In this document: positions 43,021 through 53,280 of the stretch, piece after piece
How positions within the stretch are numbered: the stretch's first letter is position 1
Layout of the letters: each line of letters begins with the position of its first letter
Origin: Cycas panzhihuaensis
Lineage: Eukaryota > Cycadophyta
Assembly: GCA_023213395.1 (NCBI GenBank)
Contig: CM041465.1
Coordinates: forward strand, 158,541,741-158,605,740
Direction: 5' to 3'
Length of the DNA: 64,000 bases
Translations under genes and position numbers: made by a program
Notes under the pieces: generated by a model
Seen by the model: the letters and a program-made list of their open reading frames with translations, nothing else
Database searches by the model: none
What the model was told of the DNA's origin: nothing

Positions 43021-43960
43021 CTGCTATTAACATGCTTAATGCATGCACCATTAGACTAACAGGTCAAGATAACTATCAAGAATGGAAGAGGATCACTCAG
43101 AATCTGTTGATCATTAATGAATTTTAGGGTTATGTTTCTGGAAGAATACCCCAACCTGTACCTATTGTCAATGGTAAATGTAACTGTTCAACCTGATGAT
43201 GCTTTTGTTGCTGCTTGGGAAGCTGATTGTTGATGTGCATGTGGATCAAAACATTGTTTGTGCAAAAACTTCTAAGGAAGCTTGGGACATTTTATTCTCT
43301 TTGTATGAAAGGCGAGATGAAGCTGGTATTTTAATGGTAAAAGCCAAGTTGTATTCTGTAAAGTTTGTCAAGCCTATGTCGGCTTTTCTTTCCTCCATCA
43401 AGGAGGTATGTAATAAGTTGAATACACTAGGTAGTCCAGCAACAAGAGATGAACTTATCACATCTATCCCCAAAGCTTTGCCAAAGGACTACAATGGCTT
43501 TATATCGTCTACTACAAGAGATGGTTCTCTTAAAAGAATGTCATTCAATGAATTTGAAAGTTTATTGCTTCAAGAAGAACAAATCTACACCAAGGATAAT
43601 GAGGAGGAACCATCTACATCAGGTGCATTCACAGCCAAATCAAAGGCCAAGCAGAACTCCAAACCTGCAGTCTCAAAGCAGTTTGGAAACATGAACATTG
43701 GTTCTTCAAAGACCAATGTTGTGTGTCATTATTGTGGAAAACCTGGCCACATAGCACCTGATTGTAGGAAGAAGCAAGCAAATCTACGTCAACAGCAGCA
43801 ACAGCCATGCCAACCAAATCAACGACAGCAGCAACCACATCAGCAATTCCAACAAAGATTCCAAAGAATAAAGAATAAAGAAGAAGAAGAACCCCTTGAC
43901 CAAATCGAGGTGCCTATCGAGGAGGTCAAAGAGGAAGGGGGGCTTTAGAGGTGGCAATCA
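43017..43960 (+). pseudogene. gag: gag of Cop-B (broken)
   Basis: ATG at 43017 (MTAINMLNACTIRLTGQDNY). TAG at 43125-43127 replaces a Trp codon. A one-base insertion near 43172 and a deletion of about 32 bases near 43224 follow, compared with Cop-C. The frame from 43196 is open through the gag C-terminal part and an intact zinc knuckle CHYCGKPGHIAPDC (about 43723-43765), then a Gln-rich tract. A further shift near 43870 converts the Gly/Arg-rich tail into an unrelated frame. Confidence 0.86.
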
Positions 43961-45300
43961 ATGCCACTTCAATCAGTTGCTGATGAAGACAAACTGTTTT
44001 GTGCTTATCAATCATTCAAAGTTGATGAAACTTGGATTATTGATTCTGGAGCTTCACAACACATGACTGGGAGTGAAGAACTCCTTACCAACATCAAGGA
44101 AGGTAAAGGTCAATCAGTCACCTTCAGCAACAATCAATCTGTTAAGATTTCTGGAATAGGCACAATATCTCCATTTCACTCTTCTTCAAATCCGTCCTCT
44201 TCATTTCCTAATGGCAATGTCTACTTCATACCTTCCATGGACAAGAACTTACTATCTGTTAGCAAGTTGGACAAGCAACAGATGAGCGTCTTGTTCAGAA
44301 ATGGGAAATGTGTAGTAAGTGACAAAGATGACCAGGTAGTAGCTGTTGGATATGAGGATCATGGCCTCTACAAATTGGATGCAAATAGTGTAACACTTGA
44401 TTCTACTTACTCTGGTTCGATTGTCACTCCACACTTGTCCAAGATGCAACTTTGGCATCAACGTCTAGGCCATTTGAGCTTAGACAATCTCAGGCAGATG
44501 ATCAACAAAAACATGGTACATGGGCTTCCAAAGATATATGGCACAAAATGTCTTTGTGAAGTGTGCATAATAGGGACTCAACATCGCTTGTCTTTCCCTA
44601 AAGGCAAAGCATGGCGTGCATCACATCCTTTGCAGCCGGTATGCTCAAATTTGTGTGGACCTATCTCCACCGCATCTTTTGGAGGAGCTTTGTACTACAT
44701 CTCCTTCATTGATGACTTGTCTCATAAAGCCTGGGTCTACTTCATCAAGCACAAGTCTGAATCATTTTCCAAATTCAAAGAATTCAAGCTTGAAGTAGAA
44801 AACGAGTCTGGCCACTCTATCAAAACATTAAGGACAGACAATGAAGGTGAATTTATTTCAAATGAATTCACCCAATTATGCAAGGATAATGGCATTCGGA
44901 GACAGCTGACTATTCCTCACACTCCTCAACAAAATGCAGTATCTAAAAGAATGAACAGAACTTTGGCTAATAAAGCCAAAGCAATGATGCATGCACAAGG
45001 ACTCACTCGAGCCATCAAGGTAGGCATTTCACATAGCTGCCTATGTGGCCAACCGCAGTCCAACTACAGCAGTCACCGATATGACACCCGAGGAGGCATG
45101 GTCTAGCAAAAAGCCTACTATCAGCCATTTGAGGACTTTTGGGTGCACTGCTTATATGCACATCCCCAATCAGCAAAGAACAATATTATACAAACATAGT
45201 CTAAAATGCATCTTTGTAGGATATGTCATTCATAGCAAAGCCTACAAGTTGTATGATCCCATTGGGAAGAAAATGCATCTCTCAAGAGATGTAATCTTTG
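43961..45300 (+). pseudogene. pol: Protease and integrase of Cop-B (catalytic residues lost)
   Basis: A 381-codon frame (43961-45106). The protease DSG is intact (IIDSGASQHMT). The integrase zinc-binding region HQRLGH...CLCEVC is present. Of the catalytic triad, the first Asp is Asn (CSNLCGP) and the Glu is Lys (NAVSKRMN), both G-to-A type changes, while the middle Asp (RTDNEGE) remains. A frameshift near 45015-45045 leads into the C-terminal part (TPEEAW, TFGCTAYMHIPNQQR, IHSKAYKLYDPIGKK). Confidence 0.87.
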
Positions 45301-47170
45301 CTGAAGACGATCATAAGGAGTTGCAAACAGTATCCATGCAACCTCCCATTGACAAAGGCAAGAAGATTGTTGAGGCTTTCCTTCCCTCTCAATCTTCTAC
45401 TCCATGTACATTATCTGCACCTGCTAGACTGTCCACATCATCTGATTTGGCTCCACTTGATCCGAGCACATCTTCTGTTGATCAACCACTTAGACTAGAA
45501 GATCTTGAGGTTCAAGTCACTTCAATTCAAAAGTTACCAAAATGGTACACTCAAACAGTACAGAACGACCACTTCATTGAAGGAAAACATCCATCAAAAT
45601 ACAGGCAGCAGACCAATTATGCACTTATGGCTGAAGTGCTATGTGTCGATGAGCCTTCCACTTTTGAGGAGGCTTCTAAAAATGAAAATTGGAAGGCTGC
45701 CATGGATGAAGAAATCCATTCTATTGAAAAGAATGGTACTTGGGATTTGGTTGAATTGCCTAAACATAAACAGGCAATCAGTTGCAAATGGGTCTACAAG
45801 ACCAAATTCCATTATGATGGTTCACTTAAGCAGTAGAAGGCCCGCCTTGTGGCAAAAGGATTTAAACAAAAGGAAGGCATAGACTATGAGGAGACTTTTG
45901 CACCAGTGGCAAATATGAACACTATCAGACTCATCTTGGCCTTAGCTGCTCAATGCAAATGGCCAGTCTATCAGATGGACGTGAAGAGCACCTTTCTTAA
46001 TGGGGATCTTCAAGAGGAGGTATACTTGGAGCAACCTCTCGGTTACAAGGTACAAGGCAAGGAGCATCTAGTATGTTGCCTAAAAAAGGTATTATATGGC
46101 TTAAAACAAGCTCCAAGAGCATGGTACTTGAAGATCGATGATTACTTCTTGAGACATGGGTTTCATCGATCCACTTCAGACCCTAACCTATACATCAAAC
46201 ATGAAAAGAACCATGCCATTTTTGTTGTCTTGTATATAGATGACTTAGTGATCACTGCCAATGACACTAAGATCATAAACATTCTCCAGGATGACTTAAA
46301 GTGAAGTTTCGAGATGACAGATCTTGGACTTCTTCATTATTTCTTAGGCTTTGAGGTATGGCAACAGCGAAGCTATATCTTCATCTCCCAAGCGAAATAT
46401 TCTTGGGATATTTTGCAATGTTCAGATGCACGATCGCAAACCAAAGACCTACACCAATGGAGAATGGCACTAAGCTTACTCTCAATGAGGAAGCTGCACC
46501 AGCAAATCCCACTCTTTACCGGCAGTTGATTGGTAGCCTCATTTATCTAACCAACACTCGACCGGATATTTCATTTTCAGTTGGGATTTGTTCCCGATAC
46601 ATGTCTCAACCCAGTCAGAAACATTGGAATGCAGTTAAACGCATACTTAGATACATCAAAGGCACAATGTAGCATGGCCTTGAGTATGCACATAATGAGA
46701 ACTTCACTCTGAAAGGGTTCTCAGATTCTGATTGGGCAGTTGCCGTGATAGCGGAGATCAACCTCGGGATACTGTTTTTCCCTTGGTTCAACAGTTGTTT
46801 CGTGGAGTTGCAAGAAGCAACCCAATGTTACCTTGTCCTCCACCGGCAGCAGTACAAAGTCAGCGCAGCTTGTGAAGCTATCTGGCTACGACAGATTCTT
46901 GGGGAACTTGGACTTGACCAGGATCACTCCACCAAGATATATTGTGACAATCAAAGTGTACTCAAGTTAGCCAAGAATCCAGGTTTTCATGCATGGACCA
47001 AACACATCGAGGTTCATCATCACTTCATCAGAGAGCATGTGCAGAATGGTGAGATCAACCTCCAGTACAGACCTACAAAGGAGCAGACAGCAGATATCTT
47101 TACCAAGCCTCTTGGTAGAGAAAAGTTTGTAAAATTCAGAGATGGTCTTGGTGTCCGACTTAACATTGTA
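45301..47170 (+). pseudogene. pol: Reverse transcriptase and RNase H of Cop-B (broken)
   Basis: RT landmarks: [52 protein letters not shown] and YIDD (LYIDDLVIT, near 46237) in place of YVDD. TAG at 45834-45836, TGA at 46302-46304, a frameshift near 46420, and TAG at 46670-46672 (from CAG) interrupt it. RNase H continues to the end, with small indels near 46735-46860 and an intact last block (TKHIEVHHHFIREHVQNG, TADIFTKPLGREKFVKF). Confidence 0.86.
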
Positions 47171-47175
47171 AACAG

Positions 47176-47741
47176 TAAGGGGGGGGTGTTAAATCTTATG
47201 TTTACATGTTAAGATTATGTACTTTATTTTTCATGTAATATTTGTACTTTTGTACTTTAGGGGTGACTTATCACTTAAGTGATAAAGTGCACACCCACAT
47301 TCTTTCTAGTGACACAACGTTGTCACTAAAGGGTCAAATGGACCCCCATGCACTTTTGCTCACTTGAGAGCCCCAAAAGGACACATGTCCTACATGCAAG
47401 CCATGTACCTTGGATGTTTGACACTTGTCAAACATCCAATGCCTTAGGTCTCTCATTTCACTCTATATAATGAGACCTCTCCTCATTGTTCTCATATAGA
47501 GTTGGAGTTGTATTGTTATGCTGCCAGTTTGCTAATCAAACTGTTTATTCATTTGGAAGTTGGACCAATTCCAACCCCACACATTTGGTATCATTTTCTT
47601 GCTCCTTCATTTTATGCTTTGTCTTGCTTATGCTTTTCATCTTGAGAGTATCATACTTGTTAGCATTTGTTGCTTTCTAGAACTAGAGTGAACCTAGCTT
47701 CTAGATCTTGGGACTGTAAGGCCATTAGGCCCCTTTTCACA
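47176..47741 (+). repeat. Polypurine tract and 3' LTR of Cop-B
   Basis: AAGGGGGGG-type tract (47176-47186), LTR at 47187-47741 (555 bases) ending TTTTCACA before the AATAC duplication. Confidence 0.94.
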
Positions 47742-49121
47742 AATACTGGTTGTTGTAAAGAAGAATCTGCAGTGGAAGAGGTGCTATAAAGAATTGTGGC
47801 AAATAGCAAAAGGATACCAAAAAAATGGTCAGGGTTTTGAAAGATTGGAGGAAGAAATAAGAAGATATCTGCTCGCATGACAATCTGAGTGCTATTCAAT
47901 ACTCGAGTTCTTCTCACCTGTGTGAAGAACTCCTTCAAAATCGAGGGACACTCAGCTGGTCATCTTCTCTGTCTGCTGACAGAATATCTAGCGTTTCTTT
48001 GCTAAGAACACATTTTCGTCAATTCTTTTTTGGCCAAGCTGACGAAAGACAAAGTTATCAAAGCGAAGTCTAGGGAATATACGGAGGACGATAGAGAGGC
48101 ATCTTTCTTCCCTGACCGTGCAGATAACTTTCCCCCTTTATGTAAGACTCTCATTTCTGCAAATGCATTTGAGTGCAAAACCCTTTGGTGAATGCATCGG
48201 TCCTGTTATCAATCTCATTTTCAGAACTAAACATTTCTGATCGAATCAGCATACTATTCCCAAATGCAAGACAAGGGACACACTCGTCCAAATCGCAAAC
48301 CCTCTCAGATAAAACATCTATATAACCATTTGTGAAGAACAAAGAGAGGAAAGAGGGTGCGCCATAAAAATCTAACCAAGAAGATTGTGTAGAGGTGAAG
48401 AGGCACTCCTCTACATGAGAGGACACAACTATGATTACCCTGGAAATTTCATTGTGAAAGTAGCCCATAGTTGAGAAGAGTTAATGCCTGAAAGAAGGAA
48501 CGTCTGTGAGAAGATGCTCGAAGATTTATAGTCACCCACAACCTGTCAACCCATGGTTGTGCCATCCAGCTTCTACTATGTTGGACCATCGCCCAAAGTT
48601 TCGTCTACATGAAGCCTTGCGAGTCCCCTAGTTCACGCAATTTGGTTCAAGACTACCCGTCGCCTCAAATTCGTAAGACGTAGAGTGAAATCCAGTTAGG
48701 GTTACTATTTTTTGAAAGTTATAAGCTGAATTTAATTGTATTCATATCATGTCTCAAGTCCACAAACGCAAAATGGAGGAAAGGCGGATTTTATATTCAT
48801 TGCAAAGTCAAATTTAAATTAAAACAGATTGGAAAGTGGTTTGAGGTCTGCCAGCCCCCTTGCCTTTAACCCCTCAGTTATATGAAGTCCTAATATGACT
48901 TGCAAATTACTCTTGAAAGGGGTTTAAGATTATCTTTCTTTAGTTTTTGGTGTTTAAAGAGGTTTCTGTACAGTTTTGCAATCTCTCCTCATCCAGACAT
49001 CTGTTTTTCAAACAGTCTGAGGCGTTGGAATCGTACTTTAGAGACGGACGTGTTGGTATATAATTTGAGGTATTTTTTTTGCTAATTTAACAGATTTGTT
49101 TCAGGTTAAAGTAGATACATC
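47742..49121. other. TRG-2 leader, second part
   Basis: Resumes the TRG-2 leader after Cop-B. No sense frame is recognised. A 105-codon frame on the opposite strand (48151-48468) is noted separately. Ends just before ORF1 in an AT-rich stretch. Confidence 0.55.
48151..48468 (-). other. Unassigned 105-codon antisense frame in the TRG-2 leader
   Basis: Begins MGYFHNEISRVIIVVSSHVE. It is not transposon-like. Its position, antisense in the leader of a TRG element, parallels the captured LRR fragment in TRG-1, but no family can be named and it may be a chance frame. Confidence 0.25.
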
Positions 49122-49490
49122 ATGGAGTTCAGTGATATTATTACTTTTGTGCCAGAAAAGAAGGATTTTTGGATAACCAATTGTAACATAGTTTTGCCCA
49201 AATATATTGGAATTAATTTTCAAATTTGGAGAATCAAAATGGAATGTATATTTATGTATAAAAGGTTATGGGAAATGATTGATAATCTTGTCTCGATTAA
49301 TAAAGAAGGGGAGGAAAATTTTAAGAAGAAGAACAGAATTGCCATCGATGCGATGCTTGCAACTTTTAATAGGAAAAAACTTCCCCCTTATTACCAATTC
49401 CTTTTTCATATACTTCAAAATATTGACTCAACTAAAGGTGACTGGAATTTGTTGAGAGAAGTATATAAAAAGAGCCTTAATGTAGTGTAG
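49122..49490 (+). CDS. gag: TRG-2 ORF1, gag-like protein
   Basis: 122 codons from MEFSDIITFVPEKKDFW. Matches TRG-1 ORF1 along its length (LPKYIGINFQIWRIKMECIF, KNRIAIDAMLATFNRKKLP). Copia UBN2/DUF4219-like gag N-terminus. It ends in a TAG (49488-49490), after which the same frame stays open, so ORF1 and ORF2 are separated by a single stop codon. Confidence 0.6.
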   Translation: MEFSDIITFVPEKKDFWITNCNIVLPKYIGINFQIWRIKMECIFMYKRLWEMIDNLVSINKEGEENFKKKNRIAIDAMLATFNRKKLPPYYQFLFHILQNIDSTKGDWNLLREVYKKSLNVV

Positions 49491-50113
49491 AAGATTGCCA
49501 AAAAGACAAAGAACCAGAAAAAGAAGTTGAAGAGGAAAGCAAAAAGGGAGAATACAAATAATCAGTTTGATTCTAATGAGTCCGATGATCATCATTTGAA
49601 ATTTGAGGAAGAAGATAAAAGTAAAGATTTGAAGATTGAGAAGAATATTATCTCATCAAACACTCTGAGCCTCAGCATATTGAAAGAAAAAACTGCAGTG
49701 GAAATCGATGATAGAATGGAGGTTGAAAAACCTGAACCTGAAAACAATTTTAGACATCATCTTTTACAGGTGGTACATCATGAAGACATAGCTACCGTGG
49801 TAGAAAATTTGGGTAATATTACCTTAATTTGTGTTAATGAATATGTTGCCAAGTTCCAAATGATGATAGGTCACATGGCCGTATGCACATGCACAAAACT
49901 TTGTATGATCACATTCAACATGGCAACATTTTCTGTCCTAGTTTTCGAAAGAATTCAGATTGTATTGTCATATGCAGCAAAGGCACTAGAAGACTCCTTT
50001 AAAGAAAGGAAGGATACCTTGACTAAAATTGGATCTGGTCAGAATCTTACCTATCCAAACTATTATGTATTTCTTGTAGGATACCTAATCATGAAATGTA
50101 ATCATGTTGTGAT
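49491..50113 (+). CDS. TRG-2 ORF2, first part (to the Cop-C insertion)
   Basis: In frame with ORF1 across a TAG. It begins with a lysine-rich stretch (KKTKNQKKKLKRKAKRE), then an acidic region, then the hydrophobic domain shared with TRG-1 (ITLICVNEYVAKFQMMIG, TFSVLVFERIQIV, FLVGYLIMK). Cop-C interrupts it at 50114 within a GTGAT duplication. The frame continues at 57002, giving about 312 codons after the TAG. Function unknown. The basic segment may replace the zinc knuckle for RNA binding. Confidence 0.55.
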
Positions 50114-50666
50114 TGTTAAACCTTATGTTTACATGTTAAGATAATGTACTTTTATTTTCATGTAATATGAGTACTTTTTACTTTAGGGGTGACTTATCAC
50201 TTAAGTGATAAAGTGCACACCCACATTCTTTCTAGTGACACAACGTTGTCACTAAAGGGTCAAATGGACCCTCATGCACTTTTGCTCACATGAGAGCCCA
50301 AAAGGACACATGTCCAACATGCAAGGCATGTATCTTGGATGTTTGACACTTGTCAAACATCCAAGGCCTTAGGTCTCTCATTTCACTCTATATAATGAGA
50401 CCTCTCCTCATTGTCTCATAAGAGAGTTGGAGCTATATTGTTATGCTGTCAGTTTGCTAATCAAACTGTTTCATTCTTTGGAAGTTGGACCAATTCCAAC
50501 TCCACATATTGGGTATCATTTTCTCTTGCTCCTTCATTCATGTTTTGTCTCTTTGCTTTCTCTTTACCTTGAGGTTATTATACTTGTTTGTTTTTCTGCA
50601 ACTAGAACTAGAGTGATCCTAGTTTCTAGATCTAGGGACTGTTGAGGCCATCTAGCCTTTTTCACA
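50114..50666 (+). repeat. Cop-C 5' LTR
   Basis: TGTTAAACC...TTTTCACA. Palindrome TTATCACTTAAGTGATAA at 50194-50211, perfect 11-bp inverted repeat GGATGTTTGAC/GTCAAACATCC at 50337-50362, TATATAAT at 50389-50396. The PBS position (50669-50680) reads TCGTATCAAAGC, two mismatches to the tRNA complement. Confidence 0.94.
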
Positions 50667-50680
50667 TTTCGTATCAAAGC

Positions 50681-52100
50681 AAGAGGAGACTAGCTCCCTC
50701 TGTTCTGTTTTGCAGTTGCTCAAGGAGATTTGGAGAAAGCCTACAAACACTTGGTGACGACCTTCGCACTCTGAAGGCGATCCAAGGTTTGTTTGAAGAC
50801 TTTTTTTTGCAGGTTCAAGCATTTTGGAGCTATTTTTTTTAAAAAGGCTGGAGCTGGAAAATTTCAAGTTGTCCTCCTCTTCACTTCTGGACATTGTCAC
50901 ACAACAGGGTGTCTCTCTCACACCGGCCCGTAAATCAATCCATTGATCAATCTGGCTGGTAACTGGTGCCTTCATCTGCATAGTAGTGCTAGTAAAGCCT
51001 CGAACTCCACCGGCTTGGTAAATCTTAATCGTTGTCCCGAAATCAACCTCTTGCTGTCCCGAATCAGCCTCCAGGTCATCCCGAATCAGCCTCTTTGCTG
51101 TCCCGAATCAGCCTCAGGTCTGTCCCCGAAATCGCCTCTTTGCTATCCTCGAAATCGGCTCAGGCTGCCTATAACTCGCCTAGTATATCCGCCATTAGAC
51201 TAATTCTCGTCCTCTCGCTTTTATGAAGTCTCAGGTCGCTAAATTCAAGTGAAGTCATGTCATGACTTTTATGAGTCAATTACATTGAAAGGAAGTGAAC
51301 AAGATTTTCCTTGTGAATCGATTTTAAGTGTTTTATATCAAAAAGTGATACTTATCACTAATTTTTAAAACACTTTTAAGGCACCTTGCATGGTGACCTA
51401 ATGCCCTTAGTCTCAAAGAGGGCTCAAATACACTTTGTACTTAATAAAAATCACTTTTCTTTTGATCGTTGGGACTAATTTAAAGTCCCAACACTTGGTG
51501 CTTGATGTCCATTTTCATGCAAGTGGTTCTCTTACCTTCATTTTTCAAAGATTAAAAGGAACCCACTTGTATCTTCATCACAAGTTTTCCATCACTTCTT
51601 TCAAGATTTAAGTCGCTTTTTCAAAAGTACTTTGCAAAACTTATTGTAATCAAGCATTTGGTTTCTTACTTGGATCAACATAGCACTACATTTTCATTAA
51701 AGTGCTCATTGTAAAAACACTACAAGTGTTCATATTCATGTACTTACATTGCTTCCTCTTGAAGCCACTCTTATTGTAAAGCTTAATCAAAACATTTTCA
51801 TAAGTACATTTTCCAAGCAAAAAGAAACCTAAGTTCACTTTAAAATCTGCTAAAAAGTAACTTAAAAATCTTTTGGAGAGGCTCGAAAAAGGTTCAAACC
51901 TTGCCTCTAAATTAACCTTAAGCTTGGTGCATTCCCTAGGGGACCAACCGACCGTACGGTCAGTGCACGACAATTAAGGTTGCTTGAGAGAAAGGAGGTT
52001 CGAAAAGGGTGTTATCATGGCCGTGAATCCTGTGGAAAGCATGGTACGTCCATGCAGATCAACCCTACCTGCCTTGTCCTAGATTTAACTTGGCCAACAA
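50681..52100 (+). other. Leader of Cop-C (shortened)
   Basis: About 700-900 bases of the family-1 leader are missing relative to Cop-A and -B. Only the last copy of the AAGGCACCTTGCATGGT motif remains (from 51378). Bases 51005-51140 hold a local repeat of the phrase CCCGAATCAGCCTC, about five copies and not seen in the other leaders. The palindrome GACCGTACGGTC is at 51950-51961. Confidence 0.75.
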
Positions 52101-52346
52101 TTGGATCTCCTCTATAAGATCAAGTTGGACCAACTCCATAGCCTAGTCCTCCATCCCTCATCATTCCATTCAGTTGTCGGATCTTCTAGTAAGATCAGGA
52201 CTGTTGGTTTCATTAGAAGGTGGAACTTAAGCGACGAAAGCTTTGAGTTTCCAAGTTATCTGCTAGCTTCAAGCTTTTATAAACTGAAACATGGCTGCCA
52301 TAAACATGCTAAATGCATGCACCATTCGGTTAACAGGACAAGATAA
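52101..52346 (+). CDS. Small upstream reading frame, Cop-C
   Basis: 81 codons, start MDLLYKIKLDQL, same core as in the sister elements. It overlaps the gag start by about 55 bases in another frame, as in Cop-A. Confidence 0.35.
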   Translation: MDLLYKIKLDQLHSLVLHPSSFHSVVGSSSKIRTVGFIRRWNLSDESFEFPSYLLASSFYKLKHGCHKHAKCMHHSVNRTR

Positions 52347-53280
52347 TTATCAAGAATGGAAGAGATTCACTCAGAACTTGCTAATCATGAACAAATTTTG
52401 GAGTTATGTTTCTGAGAGATTACCTCGACCAACACCTGTTACCAATGGAAATGTTACTGTGCAACCTGATAATGCTTTGCTTGCTGCTTGGGAAGCCAAA
52501 GATGAAATTGCTTTGGCATTCCTTCACATGATTGTTGATGTGCATGTAGATCAGAATATTGTTGGTGCTAACACTTCTAAGGAAGCTTGGGACACTTTGT
52601 CCTCATTGTATGAAAGGCGAGATCAAGCTCGCATTTTAATGGTTAAAGCAAAATTGTATTCTGTTAAGTTTATCAAGCCCATGTCGACTTTTCTTTCCTC
52701 CATCAAGGAGGTATGTAATGAACTGAATACACTTGGAAGTCCAACAACAAGGGATGAATTGATCACATCCATCACCAAAGCCTTACCGAAGGACTACAAT
52801 GGCTTCATTTCGTCCACTACAAGAGATGGTTCTCTCACAACTATGACATTCAACGAATTTAAAAGTCTACTACTTCAAGAGGAACAAATCTATACTAAGG
52901 ATAATGAGGAGGAACCAGCTACATCAGGTGCATTCACGGCCAATTCAAAGGTTAACAAAGAACCCAAACCTGCACTTTCAAAGCAGTTTGGGAACATGAA
53001 CATTGGGTCTTCAAGGACCAATGTTGTATGTCATTATTGTGGCAAACCTGGTCACTTAGCACCGATTGTCGGAAAAGCAAGCGATCTACGCCAACAAAGA
53101 ATGTACCACATCATCCGAATCACGACAAAGAAGCAGCCAAGAAGCATTTTCGGTTTCAAAGAAGAACAACAACAATACAAGAACCCCTCGACCAAATCGA
53201 GGTGCCTATCGAGGAGGTCAAAGAGGAAAGGGGGGTTTCAGAGGTGGCAATCAACGCCACTCTAATCGCCTTGCGATGAA
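52291..53280 (+). pseudogene. gag: gag of Cop-C (frameshifted in the zinc knuckle)
   Basis: The longest uninterrupted family-1 gag in the window, about 250 good codons from the ATG at 52291 (MAAINMLNACTIRLTGQDNY). A one-base deletion at about 53060 hits the zinc knuckle: CHYCGKPGHLAP is readable but the final Cys is lost, and the rest, including the Gln- and Gly/Arg-rich tail, is in the wrong frame. Confidence 0.88.

Larger units (their letters stand above)
39945..47741 (+). mobile_element. Cop-B, full-length Ty1/copia element (family 1) in TRG-2
   Basis: Perfect target-site duplication AATAC (39940-39944 and 47742-47746). The LTRs are 553 and 555 bases and differ at 11 positions plus one 2-base indel (2.0%). 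PBS, long leader, gag, protease, integrase, RT, RNase H and polypurine tract (47176-47186) are all present, but the coding frame is broken at several places. Confidence 0.95.
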
